A stretch of DNA of 64,000 nt from Tetragonia tetragonoides (lineage: Eukaryota; Streptophyta; Magnoliopsida; Caryophyllales; Aizoaceae), in the NCBI GenBank assembly GCA_038025085.1, contig CM076140.1, positions 36,709,501 to 36,773,500 of the forward strand. The letters run 5' to 3'. The translations under genes and the position numbers were made by a program. Below the pieces are notes generated by a model. It did not search any database. It had not been told where the DNA came from and worked only from the letters and a program-made list of their open reading frames with translations. Position 1 is the stretch's first letter; every line of letters begins with the position of its first letter. Of the stretch, positions 10,201 through 19,757 are shown one piece after another.

Positions 10201-12069
10201 TACACAGCAAAGCAAATCAGTACAAATAAAGCAAGAGGCATAGAACATCAAGTATAAAATTCTTACCTTCAAGCCCACAAATGAAGGCATTAGGCGATAA
10301 CGGCGGAACTGCTCATAGTGACCCGCAAGGTCCTCCACAGGCTCCCTCAAATACCGCATAGCATCCGAGCCGACCATGGCCTCCGCAACCTGCTGGTGAA
10401 ACAAGCATCTCACCAAGAACATGGACGAGGAAGGATCCAAAGGAATCCTAGGGCCCTCCAAGTCGGGATAAACCTGACTAAAAATCCGCTCCCCTAGATA
10501 CCAATCAAAGGAGAACGGGCCCGCAGTCAGGACCCTCTGACGGTCCACCGCCCTAGAAGCAAGGATGGCGTCCGTAGCCGACCCATGATACTTCGCCCAT
10601 GGGAAGTAGTCAATCTACACAAATATGCAACATAAGATATTTCCACCCCAAGAAATGCAATCCACACAACAAAAGCAAATATATTTACCTTGTGCCAGTT
10701 AATACGCAGGAGAGCCTCGCTTAACTGCTGGAGAGTGCTCAGAGGCGCCGGACCCCTATGACGCCATGCCCTACAAACCGGGAAATCCAAGGCCCAGCCC
10801 GTAGGTGCCAACTCCGGAAAATACTCAAAAAACCAAGGCTACATTTGAACATGAAATTAAGCACCGCACACTTAAATCATGCATATCAATAAAGCAAATA
10901 TAAAGGTAAGAAAATGCACTTGTAAAACCTTCCAAAAGCCGCACAAACTCACGGCAGGAAGGTTCGCCTGCTTGTACCCCTCGTCATTCACGCGGCAGGC
11001 GTACCGCATGCGTCTCAAGAGGTTGGCGTAGCCCGGCAACCCCTAGTTGTACTCTCTCACTCTATCCCAGTCCAGCAGACTTGGGAAGTAGATGGCATGA
11101 ATGCGCTCCCCCTTATCACTAAAGATAGAAGTTGCCTTCCACCAAAACAAAAAGATAGAGGTAGCCAGAAGATAGGCGATAAATATCCTCGCCTTTTGCT
11201 CCACCGAGGTATTTCTCTTTTACCTCGGGTCCTTCAAAGCCGTAAAAAGCTCGTTGTAAGAATGGTAGTGGTGACCCCGAGTGTTCCCCCAAGGACCAAA
11301 GAGCTCCACCAACTCCGTCTTACGTTTCCAAATGGAAACGTCATAACCAATGGGTGTACCCACGCAAGGTACCCCGGTCAACATCGAAAACTCCGCAGGA
11401 GTAATCATCATTTTCCCATTAGGGAAGTGGAACATATTGGTAGTGTCCCAAAAACGCTCCAAAGAAAACCGTACTATGCATCTCTTGACTCACTCCACCG
11501 AGTCCATTGCTCTCAAAAGGGGCCCAAACCCCGCATTCAACACCGCATCATGCACCTCTTTGGGAAAGGTTTTGAAGAGTTTAACGGAAGAGCCATAATT
11601 TCCATGGGCCTTCAAATTCCCATCGGGTTCCTATGATCATGTTTGCATTTCTTAGGTTCACATTTCAATCAAATGTTCAATCCTAAGCATGTTTCTAAGT
11701 TCGTTCAAGCCGTGCAAGATCACATGCACTACAAACTTGACAATTGCATACAAATTCTATCCAAGGCAAGCATATACACTCAAATTCAATGCATAAAACC
11801 ATAAATTCAAAAGTTTGAGGACTTACCACGAATTTGGAAGCCCTAGAACTTAAATGAGTCACCGGTCGGAAAAGCAACTCCGATTGATCCCAAACAATGT
11901 CGGGCATCCTATCCGACCGGGTGTATTGATCTTGAGGAAAAGCCACATTAGGCTTCCTCTTGGAAGGCTTCACATGAGGTGGGAAAGCCTTTGTGAAAAT
12001 GTCGATTTCTTCGACCTCCTCCTGCACCTTGGCCCTCTTACTCCTCCTTTTTCCCAATTTTGGAGCCAT
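7236..12069 (-). pseudogene. Antisense PMD gene 2, about eight exons, split by a CACTA-like insertion
   Basis: Exons on the minus strand: 12069-11827 (ATG, basic MAPKLGKRRSKRAK start, donor GTAAGT); 11630-11224 (acceptor ATAG; contains MFHFPNGKMMITPAEFSM, a PMD signature); about 11210-10925 (ARIFIAYLLATSIFLFW); 10838-10689; 10614-10267; 10199 to about 10069, resuming at about 7995 beyond the transposon; 7923-7815; 7742-7236 (Arg/Ser-rich, then Pro/Tyr-rich tail ending VFV). Most junctions show GT and AG. Damage: a TGA in exon 2 (SVE*VK), TAG at 11043-11045 where PMD proteins have Trp (REYN*GLPG), an uncertain exon 2/3 junction, TAG in the penultimate exon, and the transposon. Two PMD genes in the same orientation 0.8 kb apart imply either duplicated antisense ORFs in one element or two abutting Tat elements. 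Confidence 0.6.
7996..10068 (-). mobile_element. CACTA-like non-autonomous element inserted in PMD gene 2
   Basis: The right end, reverse-complemented, is CACTACAACAAAAGGG. Both ends carry GTGACGGG/CCCGTCAC subterminal repeats (8020-8250 and 9920-10050), the CACTA pattern. The left end is eroded: CAACAAGAAGGG (7998-8009) aligns to the inside of the right terminus but CACTA is gone. Flanks show an imperfect 9-10 bp repeat (plus ACCCCTGGATG near 7985-7994, ACCCTGAATG 10074-10083), which could instead suggest a Mutator-type event. No transposase is encoded. On the minus strand, 9780-9317 resembles an untranslated first exon ending CTAAG|GTGACC. Confidence 0.55.
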
Positions 12070-12480
12070 AGAAGAAGGATGAACAAGCAAGCAAGAACAA
12101 GCAAGCAACAATGAAAGATTTTCAGATCTTCTCTCTCCAAGGGTTTCAAAAACCCACTCACAATTTCACCCCAAATTTGTGAGAAATCACAAATAAACTT
12201 CAAATTATGCAAAGATTATGCAAAAGCAAGCAAAAAAGAGCGAATTTGAGCAAGAATTGACAAGGATTGAAGATTTGGCAACAATGGAGTAAGAGAGAGA
12301 GAGACTCAAAATTTTGGGGAAGAAATGACCCAAAACCGGCCTCCCCCTTTTAAAACCCCAGACCCGTAGCGCTGAACAGGCCTAGTGGCCCTGTTCAGAG
12401 TCGCCCAGGCTCAGCGGCCCAGCCGCTGGCCTTGGCGGTCAGGCCGCTGGCCCCAGCGGCTACCCTATGTGCCTCCGCAG
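12070..12480 (-). promoter_or_regulatory. Upstream region of antisense PMD gene 2
   Basis: On the minus strand a weak TTTTAAAA box (plus 12347-12354) is preceded by a GC-rich block (12362-12475) of AGCGGC/GCCGCT palindromes. The organisation is the same as upstream of PMD gene 1 and in the Tat LTRs. The leader before the ATG at 12069 is about 280 bp and AG-rich on the plus strand. Confidence 0.4.
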
Positions 12481-12722
12481 GGCTCTTTTCTTATCTGTCT
12501 CTCACGCGGCGGGCCCACGAGTTCAAATTCCGTGCGGGAGTCACACATTCCTACTTTGTGTGGCAATTTAAGTCAACAGTCATCACACATTCCTACTTTA
12601 TGTGGCGGTTGTTTTAAATGAACCGTCACACATTCTTTGATTATAGGTGACGGTTGTTGACATGAACTGTCACACATTCTCTTCTTCTTTTTGTCCGCAA
12701 AAAATTTAAATCCCATTAAATA

Positions 12723-12794
12723 AGCCTATGTGGGATTCGAACCCACGTCTTTTGTGCGATAGCACAATTGCTCTACCATCTGAGCTAATAGGCT
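12723..12794 (-). tRNA. tRNA-like gene or pseudogene with intact pol III boxes, anticodon unclear
   Basis: The 72-nt minus-strand sequence forms a perfect 7-bp acceptor stem (AGCCTAT/ATAGGCT), a 4-bp D stem (GCTC/GAGC) with GG in the loop, a TTGTG/CACAA anticodon stem and a GTGGG/CCCAC T stem with TTCGAAT loop. The A box (TAGCTCAGATGG) and B box (GGTTCGAATCC) fit pol III consensus, and a TTTTTT run follows about 18-25 nt downstream. The anticodon loop has only six bases (CTATCG), and two bases instead of one precede its stem, so no anticodon can be assigned safely. It could be a decayed tRNA, an organelle-derived copy, or a SINE-type head; no SINE body was recognised. Confidence 0.5.
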
Positions 12795-12835
12795 TCAAAA
12801 TCTCACTTAAATACATAAAAGGTACCAAAGCATAG

Positions 12836-14126
12836 TGTAGACGCCAAAAAAGCGCCTTCAGATTTCTCCGCAAAAGCCCGTTGATGAAAGGAATAATTTA
12901 TAAACTTGAATACTATTTTTGCTTTGATAGGTAAAATAAGGTCTCAGGTTTTTCCTCGATCACTCCTTCATTTCCACTTCTTTTAAAATCCCCTTTTAAG
13001 AGCTTTTCATTTCTTCCTTCCGTGTCCAAATACGATTTCGCACCTAAGAGTTATGGCCAAACAAAGTTAATGGTCAAAACAGATGTAGCTGAATACTGTG
13101 GACCGTGTTTCCAGCCCCATTTGGGAGTTTATTTGGTTGATTTAATTTGTGAGCCTTATATTTCTGGATTCTTTATTTAAATATATTTCTGATAACATAT
13201 TATGAGCCCACACCACATTCCCAACCAAGGAGTTACGAGCCCAACATTGATGCGTACTCCAAAACTGACCTCTCCTTACTATTTCGAGTATATCTAGAGA
13301 TCCACAAAATATTTATATCTAAAACCAATGCTATTGGAAACTAGACCAAATAAGCTTTCCAATGCATCTTGAATCATCCAACTTGCAGCCCAAACGAGTG
13401 AGATATGACCCGATAAAGTTCCAGCTGGCAAGTTGACAACCGTCAGCGGCCCTGGGTTAACAGCCAAGGCCGCTAGCGGCTATGGCCTGAGCCGCTAGCG
13501 ACTGTGGATTTGAAAACCCACACCCGCTAGTAGTCATAATGTAGATATTATGCTAATAACACCTTTTATTTCTTACTAAATATTGCCTTTCAATTCTAAG
13601 CATGTCTAGTCGTTGTAATGCTCAACTTGCCAATCGAATGCATGTCTAAATAAGGGTCATTAATAAATATTGGGATGCTTGTGATGAACCAATTAATAGT
13701 CTAAGTTTAGGTTGTTAATCCGATTTGTGTAGGAATCATGTCTTTAAATTATTAAGCAAACTTGAGTTAGTAGAGGCCCTCATAATACGGGCGAGTTGGG
13801 TGCCTAACACCTTCCCACCTCGTACCTTCGCCCCCAAACCCTTTATTCTTGGGTACTCATATGTTCTATATGAGCGGGAGTCTTTCTAAAAATATGATCA
13901 GTTCACTTATCACGCTATTGGGTTGTCCCTTCAGATTGTCCATTCGGTTTGTTCCTTCGATAAAACGCCGATAGCAGATTTGTGACCTCTTTCATGGTTT
14001 TTATTCAATTCAAGTCTTTTCAAAATCTTTTCTAACTCGACGGTTCCTTGAACTTATCTAAACTCCCAGCTTACAAATTTTCTATAAGGACACACTCCGT
14101 GGCCGTAGAAATCCCGGGTCCTTACA
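12836..14126 (+). repeat. Tat/Ogre-type solo LTR with perfect 5-bp duplication
   Basis: The LTR starts TGTAGACGCC and ends GGTCCTTACA, flanked by CATAG at 12831-12835 and 14127-14131. It contains GGGTGCCTAACACCTTCCCA (13798-13817), a block I associate with 3' parts of Ogre/Tat LTRs, and an AGCGGC/GCCGCT cluster at 13441-13512. Exact duplication with one LTR and no internal region indicates LTR-LTR recombination after insertion into the CACTA-like element. Confidence 0.88.
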
Positions 14127-14131
14127 CATAG

Positions 14132-15836
14132 CCTTATATAATTTCATTTAATTAGAAAATATTGTCCAATCAAAATCGCTGCAATAATCAAGCCAAATGA
14201 CAATAAAAAAAACCAACAAAACTTCTGCAATCAAGCTGCCAGCTGCATCAACTGTAGTAGCAGCCAACAGTATAATCAGCAACAAGTAGACACAACACCA
14301 ACAACAACCAGCAAGCAGAGTTAACAAACAGGAACAACATTTAACAGCAGACAACAACAACTACAGCAAACAAACCCCGCATTTTACAAAAAAACAGCAG
14401 TAGAAATACAGCAATTACAACAAACTACAAGTAGCAACAATTATTATAGTAATCAGCAACAACATTTTACAGCAATCAGCAATAGCAAGCAGATTGTTGA
14501 ACACTGGTAAACAATCATGTTTCATGCTTCACCAGGACACGAGATTATATTAGTCGACACACAAGGGAATTCAGTCCCCATTTTGAAGTGGATACAAGTT
14601 GTATTTTTTTCTTATAGTACTTGGCAGAAAATGAATGGTTTCATAGTTGATAAGTTGTTCGAGCCTCTAAATAATCCCCCGTGAAACAAATAAAATAAAG
14701 CAATCTTAACACCATTTCTCTGGGTGTAGACAGTATAAGGAACCTCATGTTAAAGCACTTCCGACAGCTACAGTGCCTCCATCCACTTTAAAGATGGCAG
14801 GATTTCAAGTGAGACATACAAGAAAACAATCAAGAGAAATAAATTCTTAGAAGGGTAGTAGCAAAAATTGAAGGGGAAAACATAACTATTAGCAGTACAC
14901 GAAGGAAAATTTACTTTGATTGAAATAGGTTAACTGAGACGACCAAGTCCATTTATTAAGTTTTGCCAATGTTATCTGTATTTTGGGGGAGCCGGGGTGG
15001 TATAAACATAAGTAGACAACATGACAAATAGAAAGATAATTGATTCAGGCACCCAATCAACAATTGGTCATCTTATATATTTCTATCTAATTAATTAAGT
15101 TCACTAAAGAATATACAGCTTGATAAATCACATATATGACCTGTCATCATATGCATTTCAGACTTCCAATTAGAATAAGGTGTCCATCAATTGAATTTGC
15201 CTTCATAAACCTAAGATAATTGAATACTCTTTACTCATATGTTTTCAAATGAAACGTAAATGATCTACGAGACAAAAAAAAAAAGATAAGAAAAGCATAT
15301 ATAACTATATTATTCATCGCTAATTCCCAAACTGAAACAATGAATTTCTGTATCAAATTGGACCAGATTTTTGTGTCTTAAATATTTGCCATCAATTTAT
15401 TAAACTTGACCTCGATGATTGCAGAAACAATAATCTATAACCCTATCATTACCACCAATCACCCAACCCACCTTTCCAAAATTTCCTCTCCACCCCACTT
15501 TAAGTTGTAATCAAGCATACATCACAAAACCATTATACCCATTACTCTAGTTTGTAATTTCCTAATAGAAGCTGACACTAAGAAAATGAAAAGAGTAATA
15601 GAAGCAGATCTATAGAGCCACGAATACAGACATACGAGAACATTAATTCGCTCATTTACTTTTCAGTAAAGGGGTAAACTAAAATTCGTTCACATTGAAC
15701 CTAAATCCTTCAGATAATTCATACATAAGTGATAAATTGAGCAACAAGCAAGCCCAATTCGAAGTACTGCGGAAACCCAAAAAAAAATTAAGCAACAACA
15801 AATCCACAATTAAGAGAAAGACATACCTTCAATGTT
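14132..15836. other. Non-coding interior of CACTA-like element 2
   Basis: AT-rich with CAA/CAGCAA-rich text at 14190-14500. No ORF with recognisable content on either strand. On the minus strand it lies downstream of the GT donor at 15836 and probably represents intronic or transcribed filler. Confidence 0.4.
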
Positions 15837-16115
15837 AGGGTACTACGAATCGACGGAAAACTCAGACAACCAACTCAGATTCAGTAAGCAAACTCCCATA
15901 AATTCCGAAACAACTTAAAACGCCCAAAACATAGGGTTTCGAGTTAAATGCTTCAATGGAGGAAATGATGGGGAAAGGGATAAGCTTTAGAGAGCGAAAA
16001 TGAGAGGTAATTGTTTCGTATTCATCGCTAGCAGCAGGTGACAAGGAAATTGGAGGAGAGAGGAGATATGATGAGGAGATGGGATTTGAGGGAGTAGAGT
16101 TGAGTTCTAGAGAGA
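15837..16115 (-). other. Untranslated first-exon-like segment of CACTA-like element 2
   Basis: On the minus strand a CT-rich leader (plus 16106-16136 is GAGAG/GGGAGG-rich) leads into a short 60-codon ORF (16044-15862) and ends CATTGAAG|GTATGTC. Element 3 has the same style of leader and ends CTTGAAG|GTACATTC. The 60-codon ORF has no recognisable domain and I do not count it as a gene. Confidence 0.35.
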
Positions 16116-16465
16116 GAGAGAGGGAGGGAGGGAGGCGATAAGAAAATAGTTGGGTTAGGGTGACTGTGGGAACTGGGAACTTAGAAAGGTTGGCTGACCT
16201 TTTTTAGGAGAATATATGACGGTCAATATTAATGACCGACGCATATAATTGTACTATGTGTGGCGGTCATTCATATCAACCGTCGCACACTATTTTCTGT
16301 ATTTTTATTTTTTAATTTTTAGTTTATGTGTGGCGGTTATAGAGTAGAACCGTCGCACATTCACAACACTTATTTACAAAAATGCCACCGACTTACTATG
16401 AGTGACGGTTGTCATGATCAAGCGTCATATATTAGGCGAAGCAGATGGTAGTTTTTGTACTAGTG

Positions 16466-17097
16466 GTTCTATTCGCTCTCTTATTACTCTAATCAAGAAA
16501 GATTGTCTGTTGCATTCAATTGATCACTAAGCAAGATTTGTTTGTAATTGAATATCGAGTATGTGTATGCTTGAATGTGTGATTACTTGTGCATGCAAAT
16601 GAATTTCAATGATTCTTCTAAAACCCATGTAAGGTTTGCAAAAGTGTTTTTACTGGGTATGGACGACGTTTATTCAGTTTATCTGATTTTTGTTACTCTT
16701 TTCTTCTGTACCTTATTTCCGTCACGGAAACCAAAATGCAGGTGTTGCTGAGTGAGGACGTGTAGCCTTGGAGTTAGAAGTGGGCTTGTTCTCTAGACTG
16801 GTTATTTCCTTAAGAATGTGGGATTTTGGTTTGTGCCCTTGAAGGCAAAGTTGTAATAACTTTTAATTGGACTTAAGTTCACTCTATAGACAACTTTGAT
16901 ATTTATGTTTTAATTCGTTTTAGTTTGTTTAGTTTTCTCCCTTTTGATACCTAGCTTTTCTTTCTGCTTAGCATTTATTCCTTAGCGATAAATGTTGCAG
17001 TAGCATCCCTCGGATTTGGGACGGTTCAGTGGTGTCGAGTCATGTATAATGACGTCGATAGTTCCTAGGAAATCGTTGTAAATTCGGGGGTGTTACA
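16466..17097 (+). repeat. Gypsy B 5' LTR, 5'-truncated
   Basis: It aligns to the 3' portion of the other LTRs of this family (for example GCTCTCTTATTACTCTAATC also at 45646) and ends GGTGTTACA before the primer site. The first two-thirds are missing: the segment starts exactly at the terminus of the CACTA-like element 2. Confidence 0.85.
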
Positions 17098-17099
17098 AA

Positions 17100-17112
17100 T
17101 GGTATTAGAGCC
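17100..17112 (+). other. Primer-binding site of gypsy B (initiator-tRNA-Met type, one change)
   Basis: TGGTATTAGAGCC, two bases after the LTR end. Copy A has the canonical TGGTATCAGAGCC at the same place, so this copy carries a C-to-T change. Confidence 0.85.
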
Positions 17113-17288
17113 CTAGGTTTAAAAGGTTGCATAGGATTATTAAATGAATTAATAAAGATTAGTTTCATTTTGGGGAAAATAAAATGTAATTAAAGATGTT
17201 GAGCGTAGTAGTCCTACAAGTTAGGAATTATTTGAAATCACCTTCTTTGTGATTTAAATGTCCTTATTGTTTGATTGCCCTTTTGTAG

Positions 17289-18246
17289 ATGGCAATTACT
17301 CATTTGACGGCGATGAAATCAACTAAAGGTAGGAAACCGCGAGCTACGATTGTTGCACCCGAGCACGAGGTGGAGTATGTGCATTCCTCGGACAGCGAGC
17401 CAATGCACGACGAGGCCGCAGCCATGCCCGTAGCACAAGGCCATGATGCGCACGTAGTGGGTCAAGCCGCGGATGGTGATCACGATGGCGACGTGCCAAT
17501 CGACATCGACCATGACTTGGAAGCCAATAAGGATCCTGAGTATGAGGAGGAACCTTCTGAGTCCGAACCTGAGGCTGACGATGCTCCTGCTGAGGAGCCA
17601 AACGTTGAGCCTAACCCTGTCGATCTCGAGCTGCGATTCGAGTATGGTGCCGGAGTCCCTGATTCACCTAGCATGCCAGACTTGGAGGATATTGGTGATG
17701 AAAGCGACAAAAACTCTGTACCTCTTTCGCCTCCTGATGATGTGTCTCCTCCTGTGGAGACATTCTTTGCCACTGATGCAGAGTTAGATGACATCTGTGC
17801 CTACATTCATCGTGCATACACAGTGATCCAGCGTTACCAAGGTTTTTGGGTAGAACTCTTACTTGCTGGCTTACCCAACATTCATCCTTGGAGAGGTCTC
17901 AAGGAGAAGTATGACGGATGTGGTACTAAAGAGTGGCTACATCAACGACGAGAGGTACGGAAAAGGCGAGCGATGTGCGCTATGTTTCAAGGGTGTTGGC
18001 AATGAGCTATGCTTGTCTATGTTTGAGTGGAAGGTTAACAACGTCTTAGTGCCTGCTCCGAAGGACATCTGTGAGAGCTGCTGATCGAAAAAGTGCAAGA
18101 TTATGGATAACTTTAGAAGGCGCTTCATGCCTCAAAAGTTTAGAGACTACGCGCATCCTTACACGCCATATAGGGAGATGAAGCCAAGGAGGAAGGATGC
18201 TCATGATACGCCTCCTGGATCGAAGCAAAACCCTGTCGATGTTTAG
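17289..18246 (+). pseudogene. Extra ORF before gag (ORF0) of gypsy B, function unknown
   Basis: The ATG at 17289 lies 177 bp after the primer site, against 179 bp in copy A. The N-terminal half is acidic and Pro-rich (EYEEEPSESEPEAD). The C-terminal half holds a conserved core: FFATDAELDDI, a FWVELLLAGLPNIHPW motif and a Cys-containing block with CALCFKGV, LCLSMFEWKVN and APKDICESC, followed by a basic tail ending NPVDV. Compared with copy A there is a frameshift near 17910-17940, a short deletion before the FWVELL motif, and TGA at 18082-18084 where copy A has TGG. I do not recognise the family. Conserved Cys pairs could bind metal, which is inference. A non-structural or regulatory element protein is possible. 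Confidence 0.6.
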
Positions 18247-18696
18247 TAGTTTAATTGACTAGGGTTAATCATTTTGTTTAGAAATATTATTTCATTATTG
18301 TGATGATCCTGCGTGGTCAAGATTGGTGTGGTGTGACGTAGTTGCCTAAGCAACAAATATTTATGATTTTTATTCATTTTGCAATCTATCTTATTGCAAA
18401 ACTATTTCATTTGATTAAATGAATGTCATTGAGATTTGTTTACATGATTGTCGTTATCACATAATTGCATGGTTGACTGAAAGCTTTGAATGCTATCTCA
18501 TATCATCGTGACATGATGGGAAATCCATGTCAAAATTATGGCAGATTTTTTTCATTGAGCATCATCAAATCAATTGTGAGGCAAGAGCTAAAGCATATCA
18601 ATATGATTACGTGTGATTGTTTATTGCCCTACTAAACTAGTATGGAGCATCAATATGTGAATTATGAATGTCATTGTCTATTCATGTGAGACCAAT
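18247..18696 (+). other. Gypsy B spacer between ORF0 and gag, left half
   Basis: Non-coding, AT-rich, colinear with 25434-25890 of copy A (for example ATGATGGGAAATCCATGTC in both). Interrupted at 18696 by the CACTA element and resumed at 38956-39199. Confidence 0.8.
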
Positions 18697-19260
18697 CACT
18701 ACAAAATAAACAGAGAATAGCGTCGGACCAATTCCGACGCTATAGAGGCTTTTTCCGACGCTGTCGAGCCTTAGCAACGGATTCAGCAACAGATTTTTTC
18801 CGTTGCTGTAAAACGCAACGCTAAGCTCCTCAGCATCGGAATGTTTAACCCCCGGCGTTAACTCAGCATCGGATCTGAATTTCTAGTGTTGGGACCTTAG
18901 CAACGGATAATAATCAAATCCGTTGCTAAACTCAGCAACGGATCGATTTTAAATCCATTGCTAAGCTCAACAATGGATCGCTTTTAAATCCGCTGTTGAG
19001 CTTAGCAACAGATCGTTTTGAAATCTGTTGCTGAGCGTATCAACGGATTGGATTACATCCGTTACTAAGCCAGCAACGGATCTTTTTGAAATTCGTTGCT
19101 GAGCGTAGCAACAACAACAGATTGGGTTACATCCGTTACTAAGGCCAGCAACGGATTGGGCCTTTTCCATTGCTAAGCTTAGCAATAAAATCCCTTGTTA
19201 AGCTCTGATTTTGCTTATGTAATCGTAGCAACATATTGAAACTTATTCCGTTGCTAAGTT
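18697..19260. repeat. Left subterminal repeat array of the CACTA element
   Basis: More than ten copies of the GCAACGGAT type (variants GCAACAGAT, GCAATGGAT) alternate with their complements (ATCCGTTGCT), often as short inverted pairs with a 6-12 nt loop between 18770 and 19250. Such arrays bind the TNPA-type protein in En/Spm elements. A matching, shorter array lies at 38756-38930. Confidence 0.8.
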
Positions 19261-19757
19261 GAATAAAAAAACAATATACTAATTTTATAAATGTTTTTAA
19301 TGATACAAATTCTTCTTTTTCCCCATTACAATTTTTTATACGATGAGAAGATAATAAAAACATTCATATATTAGAGATCAAAATATTACAAACATTCAAA
19401 TACAACTTCTAAATTTGTCACTTTCATTCAAGCATTGGTCACCTAACAACTTTAAGTTTGCAAAAATGTACACCAAACTAGGCTGCACAAAATTTACATA
19501 TCCAACCTGTAAGTACTACCAATCTTAGGTTAGGCAAAATGTACATGTTTGCGACTCTAACTAAACTCAAAAGGTTAGATACGCACTTTAGTATGCTGCG
19601 CTCTATAGTTTTTCCCTAAAATATGCAAATACCCACTACCTAAAAAAGAAGTCAAGCAACATCTAAACAAGTTAGAAAGGTGAGAAGGGAGGGGTTGGGA
19701 TATCAGTGTACCCAACATCTCTGATGGCTTGAGAGAAATCTTGCATTTTTTCTTCTT
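19261..19757 (-). other. CACTA 3' region after TNPA-like stop
   Basis: AT-rich, no coding signal. Likely the 3' untranslated region and spacer up to the left subterminal repeats. Confidence 0.5.

Larger units (their letters stand above)
12516..16465 (-). mobile_element. CACTA-like non-autonomous element 2 (contains tRNA-like sequence and solo LTR)
   Basis: The right terminus, reverse-complemented, is CACTAGTACAAAAACTACC. Both flanks hold inverted TGTGGCGGTT...AACCGTCGCACA-type repeats (12540-12690 and 16205-16430). The left terminus is uncertain: CACGAGTTCAAATTCC at 12516 aligns loosely. No target duplication was found; the element directly abuts the truncated gypsy B LTR at 16466. There is no transposase. 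Without the nested solo LTR the element would be about 2.65 kb. Confidence 0.5.

Noticed and set aside
1894..14126. LTR 1894-3414 and solo LTR 12836-14126 as the two LTRs of one element
   Set aside because: Opposite orientation, diverged sequence, and the solo LTR has its own perfect CATAG duplication.
15862..16044. Small minus-strand ORF as a host gene exon
   Set aside because: No domain; located in the untranslated leader of a CACTA-like element, with a matching layout in the other elements.
18697..19260. CRISPR-like regular repeats
   Set aside because: Repeats are imperfect, in both orientations and part of CACTA subterminal arrays; this is plant nuclear DNA.
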